This document shows, piece after piece, positions 36,803 to 46,268 of a stretch of 64,000 nucleotides of DNA (its first letter is position 1; each line of letters begins with the position of its first letter). The notes below the pieces were generated by a model. That model did no database searches. It was given only the letters and a program-made list of their open reading frames with translations, and had not been told where the DNA came from. The DNA comes from Whitmania pigra (taxonomy: Eukaryota; Annelida; Clitellata; Hirudinida; Haemopidae). The stretch covers positions 682,001 through 746,000 of the forward strand of contig JAJTWR010000479.1 of the NCBI GenBank assembly GCA_021613335.1, written 5' to 3'. The translations under genes and the position numbers were made by a program.

Positions 36803-38269
36803 ATGGGTAAAGCGACAGGATTTTTTGAATTTGAAAGAGTTTCGCCTCCAATGGAGGAACCAAAAAACCGTTTAAAACATTATAACGAATTTGTTGGTTT
36901 GTTGCCTGAAGAGCAGTTGAATCAGCAAGGGGCTCGTTGTATGGATTGCGGCGTTCCTTTTTGTCAATCGAGCTGCCCGCTGGGTAATGTAATACCGGAG
37001 TTTAACGATGCTGTTTATCGCTCCGATTGGTTTAAAGCTGCCGAAATTTTATTGAGCACTAATAATTTTCCGGAGTTTACCGGTCGGATTTGTCCGGCGC
37101 CCTGCGAAAGCGCCTGCGTATTGGGAATTAATAAATCGCCTGTTTCTATTGAACAGATTGAGAAACATATTATTGAAATTGCTTTTAATAAAGGTTATAT
37201 CAAAGCAAATGCGCCGTTGATTAGAACAGGTAAAAAAGTGGCTGTAATAGGCTCTGGCCCTTCGGGCTTGGCAGCGGCTGCCCAGTTGAATAAAGCCGGG
37301 CACGAAGTAGTTGTTTTTGAACGGGATGATGCTCCGGGGGGGCTTTTGAGATACGGTATCCCTGATTTTAAACTGCAAAAAGACGTGGTTAACAGGCGCA
37401 TTAAATTGATGGAAGAAGAGGGTATTTTATTTAATTGCAATGCCAATGTGGGCGAAAATATCGAAGTAAACGCTTTGCTGCGCGAATTTCAGGCTATTGT
37501 TTTGGCTGGAGGGGCTACCGTTCCTCGCGATTTACAAATTCAGGGAAGGGAAGCCAAAGGCGTTCATTTTGCGATGGATTTTTTGAAACAACAGAATAAA
37601 GCAATCAGCAATAAAGAAAACAATCTTCAAACCATTAACGCTGCCAATAAAAACGTAATTGTAATTGGCGGAGGCGATACGGGTTCTGATTGTATCGGAA
37701 CTGCTAACAGGCAAGGAGCTAAATCGGTTACCCAATTTGAAATTATGCCCAAGCCGCCGCAAACCCGTACCAGGCATATGCCATGGCCAACATACCCTAT
37801 GCTGCTTAAAGTAACTACCTCCCACCAGGAAGGAGCCGATAGAGTTTGGTCGGTTAATACCAAAAAATTCAATGCTGATGAAAACGGTAATGTAAAATCG
37901 TTAACAGTGGTTGATATTCAATGGGAAACAGATGCCGGCGGGCGTCCGGTAAGATTTAAAGAATTACCTGGAACAGAAAAAGAATATCCTTGCGAATTGG
38001 CGCTTTTGGCAATGGGTTTTTTATATCCTCAAAAACAAGGATTATTGGAAAAATTAGGAGTTGAACTTGATAACTATGGAAACGTGAAAGCAATAGAAGG
38101 GGTTTACCAAACCAATATTCCAAAAGTATTTGTGGCAGGGGATATGAGACGCGGACAGTCTTTAGTGGTTTGGGCTATTTCAGAAGGCAGAGAAGCGGCT
38201 AAAAAAGTAGACGAATACCTGACCGGTTACAGTAAACTGCCATCAAAAGAGGCAATTGCTTACTCTTAA
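36803..38269 (+). CDS. gltD: glutamate synthase, small subunit
   Basis: 488 residues. N-terminal cysteine clusters CMDCGVPFCQSSCPLGN and CPAPCESAC bind 4Fe-4S centres. GSGPSGLAAAAQL is the FAD site and GGGDTGSDC the NAD(P)H site. It passes electrons from NAD(P)H to GltB for ammonia assimilation. It is transcribed with gltB and followed by an intergenic terminator. Confidence 0.96.
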   Translation: MGKATGFFEFERVSPPMEEPKNRLKHYNEFVGLLPEEQLNQQGARCMDCGVPFCQSSCPLGNVIPEFNDAVYRSDWFKAAEILLSTNNFPEFTGRICPAPCESACVLGINKSPVSIEQIEKHIIEIAFNKGYIKANAPLIRTGKKVAVIGSGPSGLAAAAQLNKAGHEVVVFERDDAPGGLLRYGIPDFKLQKDVVNRRIKLMEEEGILFNCNANVGENIEVNALLREFQAIVLAGGATVPRDLQIQGREAKGVHFAMDFLKQQNKAISNKENNLQTINAANKNVIVIGGGDTGSDCIGTANRQGAKSVTQFEIMPKPPQTRTRHMPWPTYPMLLKVTTSHQEGADRVWSVNTKKFNADENGNVKSLTVVDIQWETDAGGRPVRFKELPGTEKEYPCELALLAMGFLYPQKQGLLEKLGVELDNYGNVKAIEGVYQTNIPKVFVAGDMRRGQSLVVWAISEGREAAKKVDEYLTGYSKLPSKEAIAYS

Positions 38270-38420
38270 AGCATGGCCAAATATAAGCGTAAAACCCATG
38301 CAGCGACATATTTTTGCAGCCTGTTTTTATTGTAAAAACCAAGTTTGGTATCCTTGATAAAAACAATAAAAACTGTAATATGTTTCCGTTAAGACCTGTT
38401 TTTTTGAAAACTGCGCAAAC

Positions 38421-38470
38421 AAAAAATCCCCTTAGGCTAACCTAATTAACCCAACAGGATTTTTATTGGT
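38421..38470. terminator. bidirectional terminator between gltD and ompA-like gene
   Basis: AAAAAATCC and GGATTTTT form the outer stem. Inside it TTAGG-CTAA-CCTAA forms a second stem, with A- and T-runs at the ends. It lies between convergent genes. The loop is long, so efficiency is uncertain. Confidence 0.45.
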
Positions 38471-38480
38471 TTTTTTAAAT

Positions 38481-39821
38481 TTAATATACGGTAAACTCTA
38501 CCCGGCGATTTTTTTTGCGACCTTCAAAAGTGTCGTTAGAAACAATTGGCTTATCAGGGCCGTAACCGAAAGCTTCAATTCTGTTCGGATTAACGCCTTT
38601 AGATACCAAGTATGTTTTAACGGCTAACGCTCTGTTTTTAGATAAACGTATATTTAACCATCTCGGGCCTGAATTATCAGTATAACCAGATAGTTTTAAA
38701 CTAAGGTTTTTTTCTATTAACAAAGCGGCAACTTTGTCTAAATAGGGATAAGAGTTAGCATCAATAACGGCTTTGTTAAATTCAAAATCCAAAACGTCAA
38801 TTGCTTCGTCAATTATTTTTTTGTCTTTATCGTTTGTTTCTGTTTCTGCCGAAAGTTTAATCGGGCAACCCGAACCGTCAACTACTGTACCCGGTTCTGT
38901 ATCAGGACATTTATCAAATTTATTAGCCACCCCGTCATGGTCGTCATCGCCTAACTCTTTGGCATATTTTTGTTTGTCGCGTTTTGCGTTCTGTTCAGCT
39001 GTTGATAACATCGTACGCAATTCTTCGCTCTCTTCCATCGTTTGTTGCTTTAGGTTAGCTAAAGCGCTGTGATTTTGCAATTTCGGTTTATCTTTTTTGC
39101 CTAATATTATTTCTATGCCGCCATGCGCATATGCAAATTTATCGTAAGAGTTACCCTTTATCCCGTTAAATACATTTGTTCTGATAATGTTTGCATCATA
39201 ACCAAAATCTAAATTAATGTTTTTGGATATTCCAATTTTAACCCCTAGGCCTGTTGGAATATACCAATCTTGACGGCTTCCGAGTTTGTTTGTTACATCG
39301 GCAGCAGTTGTTAATTCGGCGTCAGAACTCATGTAGCCCAAACCGGCTTTAATGTATGGAATAACAACCTGCTCGTTTTTGTTAATACCGATATTTGCAA
39401 TATTTTGAACAGCCGTGATAGCTCCGGCCCATTGTGCTTGGGTAGTATAAGAGGTGTTTGGAGCAAAAACAAAGTTGCCTTCATTATCCGGCATACCGTT
39501 ATTTTGTCTTAAACCGCTCACTGTACCTGTAAAAAATTCGGCTTGCAACCCAAAAGACGGAAAAATTTGTTTTTTAACATAAACGCTTAAACCCAAAGCC
39601 TCTTTAGCAGTTTCAAATTCTTTATAAAAATCATTAAATATGGTATTTTGATGAGTAAAACCTCCATGCAAACCCACAGACCAAGTTCTAAACTCTTCTT
39701 GAGCAAACCTTTGTACAGTTTCTTTTTCTTTTTGTTTTTCTTTTTGATTTTGACCCCAAGCATTAAAAATAGGAGTGGTTAAGCCTAATAATAAACTTAA
39801 CTTGATAATTGTACTTTTCAT
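38481..39821 (-). CDS. OmpA family outer-membrane protein
   Basis: 446 residues: signal peptide (MKSTIIKLSLLLGLTTPIFNAWG), a beta-barrel domain to about residue 245, a linker with a thrombospondin type 3 calcium repeat (DDDHDGVANKFDKCPDTEPG), and a C-terminal OmpA peptidoglycan-binding domain (SGYTDNSGPRWLNIRLSKNR, ending RRVEFTVY). It tethers the outer membrane to the wall. TACCTTTA about 35 bases upstream of the ATG is a near match to the -7 element. Confidence 0.93.
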   Translation of the reverse strand: MKSTIIKLSLLLGLTTPIFNAWGQNQKEKQKEKETVQRFAQEEFRTWSVGLHGGFTHQNTIFNDFYKEFETAKEALGLSVYVKKQIFPSFGLQAEFFTGTVSGLRQNNGMPDNEGNFVFAPNTSYTTQAQWAGAITAVQNIANIGINKNEQVVIPYIKAGLGYMSSDAELTTAADVTNKLGSRQDWYIPTGLGVKIGISKNINLDFGYDANIIRTNVFNGIKGNSYDKFAYAHGGIEIILGKKDKPKLQNHSALANLKQQTMEESEELRTMLSTAEQNAKRDKQKYAKELGDDDHDGVANKFDKCPDTEPGTVVDGSGCPIKLSAETETNDKDKKIIDEAIDVLDFEFNKAVIDANSYPYLDKVAALLIEKNLSLKLSGYTDNSGPRWLNIRLSKNRALAVKTYLVSKGVNPNRIEAFGYGPDKPIVSNDTFEGRKKNRRVEFTVY

Positions 39822-40128
39822 TTAACTTACAGTTTGTTAGGATTGTATTTAACGGTTGTAAAGGTAAAAATTTTGTAGTAATCTTTTATAAAAAAGTGGT
39901 ATCAAATTATATATAAAATTAAGAAATGAAAATTTGAAAATTTATCCAAACAGATAGCGGGTGTTTTTTGTAGAAAGACGAAAATTACTTTTTTAACAAT
40001 ACATTTTTAGCTACGTCAAATTTTTTGTTTGCGCTTTCTGTTTTAAACCTGATTTGGGTTAAATCAATAATGTTAGCCGACGAGTTTGTAACTAAAATAT
40101 GGTTTTAAGCTTTAATTCTCGATTTTTT
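39822..40128 (-). other. intergenic region with a possible gene tail
   Basis: On the minus strand 40113-39985 is an open frame without a start codon, NHILVTNSSANIIDLTQIR then FKTESANKKFDVAKNVLLKK. It has coding character and may be the tail of a deleted gene. I cannot name the family. The rest holds the ompA promoter region. Confidence 0.35.
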
Positions 40129-40677
40129 TTAAGGTTTTTTCATTTGCTTAAAGTTAAGTTTAGTAAAAAAATCCCATAAAACAATACCCGCCGATACGAC
40201 AATATTAAACGAGTGTTTAGCGCCAAATTGAGGTATTTCAATACACTCGTCGATCATTTTCATGGCCTCATCGCTTACCCCGCTTACTTCGTTACCAAAA
40301 ATTAAGGCGTATTTTTTATTATCAACTGGGCAAAAATTGTTAAGCATGATACTTCCTTGTACTTGTTCGACGGCTATAATTATAAACCCCTCAAGTTTTA
40401 ACGCATCAATTGCCTCCGAGATGTTTTTAAAATGCAACCAATCTACAGATTCTGTTGCGCCCAAAGCGGTTTTTTCAATTTCCCGATGCGGAGGGGTTGC
40501 GGTAATGCCACACAATATAATTTTTTCAACGGCAAAACCATCTGCCGTGCGAAATAAAGAACCTACATTATGCATACTTCGCACATTATCTAAAACCATA
40601 ACGATGGGTAATTTTTTCTGTTTTTTAAAATCGCTAACGCTTATCCGGTGAAGTTCGTTCAATTTCAGTTTTTTCAT
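40129..40677 (-). CDS. SpoU/TrmH family RNA 2'-O-methyltransferase
   Basis: 183 residues from ATG 40677 (MKKLKLNELHRISVSDFKK). Motif 1 is LDNVRSMHNVGSLFRTADG, motif 2 ALIFGNEVSGVSDEAM and motif 3 IPQFGAKHSFNIVVSAGIVLWDF, the knotted SPOUT fold. It methylates a ribose in tRNA or rRNA; which one is not clear. The frame stays open for 86 codons upstream of this ATG. Confidence 0.92.
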   Translation of the reverse strand: MKKLKLNELHRISVSDFKKQKKLPIVMVLDNVRSMHNVGSLFRTADGFAVEKIILCGITATPPHREIEKTALGATESVDWLHFKNISEAIDALKLEGFIIIAVEQVQGSIMLNNFCPVDNKKYALIFGNEVSGVSDEAMKMIDECIEIPQFGAKHSFNIVVSAGIVLWDFFTKLNFKQMKKP

Positions 40678-41275
40678 TTCTTTATAATTTTGGCCCAGCC
40701 ACCCGTTTAATGCGCATATTTTAAAGGGGTAACCCGTAGGCAAAACGTAATAATTTGTAAGTTTTTTTCTAAAAATTTTTTCATAATTTTTTAAGCAAAT
40801 CGATAGCGCGGCTTTTAAAACAGGAATCCCCTTATACAAACCTGAATTAACCTGACTGAAACATAATACTTTAAATACTTCAATTAAGGCAGGCGCCAGG
40901 TTGAAATGTTGCCCCCAAAAAGTAAATCTTAGTCCTTAAATTTGCCGGCCTGATTTTTGAAACTCCTTGCCCCGCTTAGATGTTGCAAATTTACAAGAAA
41001 ATGATAATTATGTTAGCTAATTTTTCCGCATTAGGGGGGAGGCTAAAAAAATCATCGAAAAGAGGTTTCTAATAACCGGATATTTTATAGGCAAGCAATG
41101 GCTTTGGGCGTAAAAATCGATTACAGATTTTTAAAAATGCCGCAAACCTGTTAAATCTCTTGTATAAAAACGAGCTGTTGAAAGAAAAAAATCGCTGTGC
41201 GTTAAGTTGGTTTTGAGGCTTTTTGCTTTAATTTTAATATTATCTTTGCAAGGAACCAATTTTCACTTTTATAAA
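40678..41275 (-). other. intergenic region with an in-frame decayed ORF upstream of the methyltransferase
   Basis: Minus strand 40935-40680 is open in the trmH frame: LRFTFWGQHFNLAPALIEVF, then KAALSICLKNYEKIF, then TNYYVLPTGYPFKICALNGW. It reads like the C-terminus of a real protein that I cannot identify. A TAAATTTG -7 element lies at 40986-40993 on the same strand. On the plus strand TATCTTTG at about 41241-41248 may be the promoter of the next gene. No other feature is seen. Confidence 0.4.
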
Positions 41276-42472
41276 TTGATAAATACAGGTAATCATACCT
41301 TAACGAAAAGCAAAATATGGTTGTTTTTAAACAATCGAAAAGTTATTTTTTGGGTTTGGGCGCTTTTAGTAGCCGTTGTGGCGCTAAAACATTTAAAGCC
41401 TCCGATTCCAAACAACTATTTAATTTTTAAATATGCTTTTTTCCATGCCGTTGATCATTTAAATCTCTATGGGGCATATCCTCAGCATCATTTAGACGCA
41501 AACCATTACGGACCGTTTTTTAGTTTGCTAATTGCTCCGTTTGCCCTCATGCCCGATTTTTTCGGAATGCTTTTTTGGCAATTGGCCAATGTACTGTTTC
41601 TGTTTTACGCTATAAAACAATTACCGCTAACTGTCAATAAAATTAACGCGGTTTATTGGATTATAACTCACGAAATGCTCACTGCAATGTTTAGCTTGCA
41701 ACCCAATATTTCAATCGCGGCTATTATCATTTTGGCTTATGCGTTTATAATTCGCGCCAAAAATTTTTGGGCGGCTTTTGTAATCATGCTGGGTACTTTT
41801 GTAAAGCTATATGGTATTGTTGGGCTTGCTTTTTTCTTTTTCGCAAAGCAAAAGTCTAAATTTATCTTATATTTAATTATTTGCGCGGCTTTATTTTTAA
41901 TAATGCCGGCGGTGTTTTTTGGGCCTGAATATATTTTACAATGCTATCGCGATTGGGCAATTTCACTTTCCGAAAAACAGATGCTAAACGCCAACCCGAG
42001 GTCAATGCAAGATATTTCTGCAATGGGATTTGTTCGACGGGTATCGCACAATTCTTCTATTCCTGATTTACCTTTTCTTGTTGGGGGAGGACTTTTATTT
42101 TTAATACCGTATTTACGGGTAAAATGCTATGCAAATATTAAATTTCAATTGTTATTATTGGCCTCAACTTTAATTTTTGTCGTCATTTTCAGTAATTCAT
42201 CAGAATCTCCAACTTATATTATTGCATTTGTCGGCGTAGCGGTTTGGTATGCCATTCAACAACGTAAAACCGGCTGGGAGGTTTTAAGCCTGTTTATCTT
42301 TGCTTTTATACTTACTACCTTATCTCCGTCAGATCTTTTTCCGAAATTTATCAAAGAAACTTATATCAAGCCTTATTCATTAAAAGCATTGCCCTGTATC
42401 TTGATTTGGTTTTACATCGTATATCAACAGTTATTCAATAAATTTGAAAGTAAAAGCGTCTCAACGGTATGA
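41276..42472 (+). CDS. multi-pass membrane glycosyltransferase, GT87/DUF2029-like
   Basis: About 399 residues with ~10 hydrophobic segments and an early periplasmic loop YGAYPQHHLDANHYGPFFSL, typical of polyprenol-phosphate-sugar-dependent GT-C enzymes. No ATG is available. TTG 41276 is chosen because a TATCTTTG promoter element lies just upstream; an earlier in-frame TTG is at 41207. It overlaps the next gene by four bases, forming a lipid-linked sugar cluster. Confidence 0.7.
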   Translation: MINTGNHTLTKSKIWLFLNNRKVIFWVWALLVAVVALKHLKPPIPNNYLIFKYAFFHAVDHLNLYGAYPQHHLDANHYGPFFSLLIAPFALMPDFFGMLFWQLANVLFLFYAIKQLPLTVNKINAVYWIITHEMLTAMFSLQPNISIAAIIILAYAFIIRAKNFWAAFVIMLGTFVKLYGIVGLAFFFFAKQKSKFILYLIICAALFLIMPAVFFGPEYILQCYRDWAISLSEKQMLNANPRSMQDISAMGFVRRVSHNSSIPDLPFLVGGGLLFLIPYLRVKCYANIKFQLLLLASTLIFVVIFSNSSESPTYIIAFVGVAVWYAIQQRKTGWEVLSLFIFAFILTTLSPSDLFPKFIKETYIKPYSLKALPCILIWFYIVYQQLFNKFESKSVSTV

Positions 42473-43392
42473 GAAAGTTGGTATCCATAGTAATTCCGGC
42501 CTATAACGAAGGAGAAAACGTTTTGGCCATTATCCAAAAGATTAAAGAAGTTTTTACAAACGCTCAATACAATTATGAAATCATCCTGGTTGACGATGGG
42601 AGCGATGACAATACCTTGGAGATAATAAAAAAACAATCCTCGCAAAGCGATCATATTTATTTTATTGAATTCAGTAAAAATTTTGGGCATCAGCTTGCGG
42701 TAAAAGCAGGAATGGATTATGCTTATGGCGATTGCGTAATCAGCATGGATTGCGATTTGCAACATCCGCCTGAATTAATTCCTGATTTGCTGGCCAAATG
42801 GGAAGAAGGTTACGAAGTGGTATACACGTTAAGAGCTGAGGATAAATCGCTTAGTAAAAGCAAACGCAGTTCTTCAAATCATTTTTATAAAATTTTAAAC
42901 TGGCTTTCCGATATAGAACTGGAACCGGGTTCAGCTGATTTCAGGTTGATGGACAAAAAGGTGGTAGAGGTGTTGCGCAACATGCATGAAAACGAACCTT
43001 TTTTGCGCGGTTTGGTAAAATGGCTTGGATTTAAACAATTTGCCGTTCATTATTTTCCTGCTCAGCGTTTTGCCGGAAAAAGCAAGTATACCATTAAAAA
43101 GATGATGCGTTTAGCCTTGCAGGGCGTTACTTCGTTTAGTACAAAACCGTTGTATAGCGCTGTATATTTGGGTTTTATCATGTCTTTAGCCTCTGTGTTA
43201 TACATTCCTTATGTGCTTTACGCATTTTATTCTAAGCATGAGGTTTCCGGCTGGGCGTCAGTAATCATGTCTATCGTTTTTTTTGGCGGTTTACAACTCA
43301 TTATTTTGGGAATAACCGGAATATACATCGGTAAAATGTTTATGCAAACTAAAAATCGTCCTAATTACATTATTCGTTCTACCAATAAATGA
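42469..43392 (+). CDS. polyprenyl-phosphate glycosyltransferase, GtrB/DPM1-like GT2
   Basis: 307 residues. The GT-A catalytic domain has VSIVIPAYNEGENVLAII, ILVDDGSDDNT and the MDCDLQHPPELIP (DxD-type) motif. Two C-terminal membrane segments follow at about 225-250 and 260-285, as in GtrB. It would load a sugar onto undecaprenyl phosphate for use by the GT-C enzyme encoded just upstream, with which it overlaps (ATGA). Confidence 0.93.
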   Translation: MRKLVSIVIPAYNEGENVLAIIQKIKEVFTNAQYNYEIILVDDGSDDNTLEIIKKQSSQSDHIYFIEFSKNFGHQLAVKAGMDYAYGDCVISMDCDLQHPPELIPDLLAKWEEGYEVVYTLRAEDKSLSKSKRSSSNHFYKILNWLSDIELEPGSADFRLMDKKVVEVLRNMHENEPFLRGLVKWLGFKQFAVHYFPAQRFAGKSKYTIKKMMRLALQGVTSFSTKPLYSAVYLGFIMSLASVLYIPYVLYAFYSKHEVSGWASVIMSIVFFGGLQLIILGITGIYIGKMFMQTKNRPNYIIRSTNK

Positions 43393-43393
43393 T

Positions 43394-44173
43394 ATGGTTT
43401 TATTAAGTTTTGACCTTGAAGAATTTGATATGCCTTTTGAATATGGCAGGAATATATCTTTTGAAGACCAAATTAGCCTGTCGGTAACCGGCTGCCGTTA
43501 TATTTTAGATTTACTGGAAAAACATCAGCTTAAAGCCACTTTTTTTTCTACGGCTATTTTTGCCATTCATGCCCCTGAGATAATTGCCCGTATTAAACAT
43601 GACAGGCACGAACTGGCCTCGCATGCCTATTTTCATTCTAAATTTGAAGAAGGCGATTTGCTTGCTTCCCGAAAAAAACTGGAAGAAATTTCGGGCATGC
43701 GGATAAATGGGTTTAGAATGCCCAGAATGAAGTTTGTAAGCGAGCAGGCAATTGAGCGAGCGGGATATAGTTACAACAGTTCTCTAAATCCAACTTATTT
43801 GCCCGGCAGATATAATCATTTGAAAAAACCAAGAACCTATTATAAAAAGTTTAATGTGTGGCAATTACCGACTTCGGTAACGCCTTTATTCAGAATTCCT
43901 TTGTTTTGGTTATCGTTTCATAATTTCCCGCTTTGGTACTATAAACGCCTGTTTCAGCGTACTTATCAAAAAGATGGCTACGCGAATATTTATTTCCATC
44001 CATGGGAGTTTACAGATTTAACCGATAAAGAACGCTTTAACTTTCCAAATTATGTGAGTAAAAATTCCGGCCTGCTTATGATTAACCGTATGGACGAATT
44101 GATGAGTTGGATTAACCAAAAAGAATTGCCTACAGCCAGGATAAACGATTTTGTACAAACCCTGAGGAATTAA
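43394..44173 (+). CDS. polysaccharide deacetylase family protein
   Basis: 259 residues, starting SFDLEEFD, with KATFFSTAIFA, HELASHAYFH (metal histidines) and FRMPRMKF. This is the NodB-homology pattern of the subfamily working on lipid-linked or capsular sugars. The final YFHPWEFTD matches the second catalytic region. It begins two bases after the GtrB-like gene and shares its operon. Confidence 0.9.
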   Translation: MVLLSFDLEEFDMPFEYGRNISFEDQISLSVTGCRYILDLLEKHQLKATFFSTAIFAIHAPEIIARIKHDRHELASHAYFHSKFEEGDLLASRKKLEEISGMRINGFRMPRMKFVSEQAIERAGYSYNSSLNPTYLPGRYNHLKKPRTYYKKFNVWQLPTSVTPLFRIPLFWLSFHNFPLWYYKRLFQRTYQKDGYANIYFHPWEFTDLTDKERFNFPNYVSKNSGLLMINRMDELMSWINQKELPTARINDFVQTLRN

Positions 44174-44208
44174 AAAAACCGATAATTTAACCGGTTAAGC
44201 ATCATACA

Positions 44209-44697
44209 TTAAAAATAATCTTTTTTACAGGCAAAAGTGAAATGGGTTTGGCATAAATAACTGTAAAGGGATAATATCATTAAAATAAACGTTTGAGACA
44301 GGGTGGCAGGTAAATTATAATAGCCAATAAGCAGGTATAGTAGTAAATAATCGAATATAATACAGCTAAGGTTTACCAATGTATATCGTAATACTTGCGT
44401 TTTGGCTTTAACATTACTTTCTTTAAAAACAATGCTCTTTAACAAGGTAAAGCCGATTGGGAAACTAAAACTTAACGCTACGGTGTAGGCTTTGGCATAT
44501 CTGGTAATGGGTAAATTTAAAAAACTTGTATCGTATTTAAAAACTAAATTATAGCAAACAGAAAAAATGATAATGTTCAGCAGCGCATTGGTACCGCCAC
44601 AAAATGCATAACGAAAGGTTTGCAGTTTTATAAACCGTTTAAAAGGAAGGTATAAATAGTCGGTAGTTTTAATTAACCAATATTTAAAATTATGCAT
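44209..44697 (-). CDS. GtrA-like membrane protein
   Basis: 162 residues with four hydrophobic segments. TFRYAFCGGTNALLNIIIF and the ALSFSFPIGFTLLK segment fit the GtrA family, which is thought to flip polyprenyl-phosphate sugars. It stands convergent to the GtrB/deacetylase cluster, so the pair could work together although not co-transcribed. Confidence 0.85.
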   Translation of the reverse strand: MHNFKYWLIKTTDYLYLPFKRFIKLQTFRYAFCGGTNALLNIIIFSVCYNLVFKYDTSFLNLPITRYAKAYTVALSFSFPIGFTLLKSIVFKESNVKAKTQVLRYTLVNLSCIIFDYLLLYLLIGYYNLPATLSQTFILMILSLYSYLCQTHFTFACKKDYF

Positions 44698-44796
44698 ATT
44701 CGTTCCATTACATGGTTGGGTAGTTGTTTTTAATAGCTTTTTTTTGCAAATTTATCCTTAAAAATAAAAGCGATGTTATATCTTCATGTATAAGAA

Positions 44797-45411
44797 TTAA
44801 ACCGTATATAAAAATTGATATTTTAAACCTTTAATACGATCTAATTTATCCAAAATCTTATTTACTTCCGTTTTTCTTATTTTCAGCGTTAGCTTGCAGT
44901 TTATCTCAAAAAATTGAGAAATTACTTGTAAAAGATGAGCCTTTATCAACCCCATCACCTCGTTCATGCGTAGATAATCAAACTTTAGCTCATATACTTC
45001 ATAGATGATTTTTTCCACAATTTTTGCCGCGTTAAGCGCTTTTATGGTTGCCGATTTATAGGCGTTAATTAAACCCGGAACCCCGAGTAAAACGCCTCCA
45101 AAATACCGCACAACCACAACGGCAATATTGGTTACATCCAATGAGAGTAAGGTATTTAATATCGGCCGTCCGGCTGTGCCGTTGGGTTCTCCATCATCAT
45201 TTAATTTAAACACGCTGCGGTCGGCAGATAAACGCATTGCCCAGCAATAATGATTTGCTTTAGGATGCTCATTTCGTAATTTTTGAATGATTTTTTTGAG
45301 CTCGGCTTCGCTGCCGATAGGGTATGCGTAGGCAATAAATTTGCTCCCTTTATCTTTATAAACCCCATCGGTAACCTGTTCAACAGTTTTGTAGGTATCA
45401 TTAAACAGCAT
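44797..45411 (-). CDS. yigZ: YigZ/IMPACT family protein
   Basis: 204 residues. KGSKFIAYAYPI, HYCWAMRLS and DDGEPNGTAGRPIL are the IMPACT N-domain signature, and VRYFGGVLLGVPGL follows. The C-terminal part is a DUF1949-like domain. The bacterial role is uncertain, possibly ribosome-related regulation. It overlaps the transporter upstream by 11 bases. Confidence 0.93.
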   Translation of the reverse strand: MLFNDTYKTVEQVTDGVYKDKGSKFIAYAYPIGSEAELKKIIQKLRNEHPKANHYCWAMRLSADRSVFKLNDDGEPNGTAGRPILNTLLSLDVTNIAVVVVRYFGGVLLGVPGLINAYKSATIKALNAAKIVEKIIYEVYELKFDYLRMNEVMGLIKAHLLQVISQFFEINCKLTLKIRKTEVNKILDKLDRIKGLKYQFLYTV

Positions 45412-46267
45412 ATATTTTTGATAAAGTGATTAAAATAATTGCCGCTAAAGCCATAATCAAACCCGTGTAATTAAACTTATTTAAACGCTCTTTGAAAAAT
45501 AAGGTTCCAATAACGGTTCCTAAAATAACAACCGAAAGGTTCATAAGCGCAAAAACTATAGAGGGATTGTTTGACATGGCTTGATGAGCTTTAAGATAAC
45601 ATAAAATGTTTCCAAAATTGAAAACGCCCAAAATAATTCCGAAGGCCAAGTTAACAAATTGAATTTTAATTTTTTTTACCCATTTCAAATATAAAATATA
45701 ACTCATCGAAAGCATAAAAGAGATACAAAAAATAAAAAATAAAGAGGCGGTAAAAGGAATGGCGGTAACCAGACTTAAAGTTTTTAACAAAACATCTATA
45801 AAGCCATAACCCAAAAAAACGATTAATAAATACAACCAGGCAAATTTTACATATTGTACCGGCCTTCTGTACATGATGAAAATAATAGCTGCAAAGCCTA
45901 AAAAAATACCCGCTTGTTTGTAACGGTCAAATGTTTCATTAAATAAGAAAAAGGCAGCCGTCAGCGAAATTGATAACGACAATCGCTGAGCGATATCTGT
46001 TCTGGCCAATCCGGCCTGTTTAACTGATAAACCTAAAAATACAAACACAATCGGCAGTAAAATGCCGATGGCAAGGTAAAGCGGCAGTTGTTCTTTTACC
46101 ATGCCGATTTGGATAAATGCCGGCTTGAAGAAAAAAAAACTCAGGAAAACGGCGGTCAAATAATTCCAGGTAATGGCCTGTTTTACCTCAATTAAATACC
46201 TTTTGGCAAATTTTAACAAAACCCCTACGGTTATGCTGCATAAAATGCTCAGCGCTAAAAACCTCAT
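45401..46267 (-). CDS. EamA/DMT superfamily transporter
   Basis: 288 residues with ten hydrophobic segments in two homologous halves. The second half ends SVVILGTVIGTLFFKERLNKFNYTGLIMALAAIILI, a common EamA ending. The substrate is unknown. It starts two bases after ribD ends and overlaps yigZ, so ribD, this gene and yigZ form one transcription unit. Confidence 0.85.
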   Translation of the reverse strand: MRFLALSILCSITVGVLLKFAKRYLIEVKQAITWNYLTAVFLSFFFFKPAFIQIGMVKEQLPLYLAIGILLPIVFVFLGLSVKQAGLARTDIAQRLSLSISLTAAFFLFNETFDRYKQAGIFLGFAAIIFIMYRRPVQYVKFAWLYLLIVFLGYGFIDVLLKTLSLVTAIPFTASLFFIFCISFMLSMSYILYLKWVKKIKIQFVNLAFGIILGVFNFGNILCYLKAHQAMSNNPSIVFALMNLSVVILGTVIGTLFFKERLNKFNYTGLIMALAAIILITLSKIYAV

Positions 46268-46268
46268 G

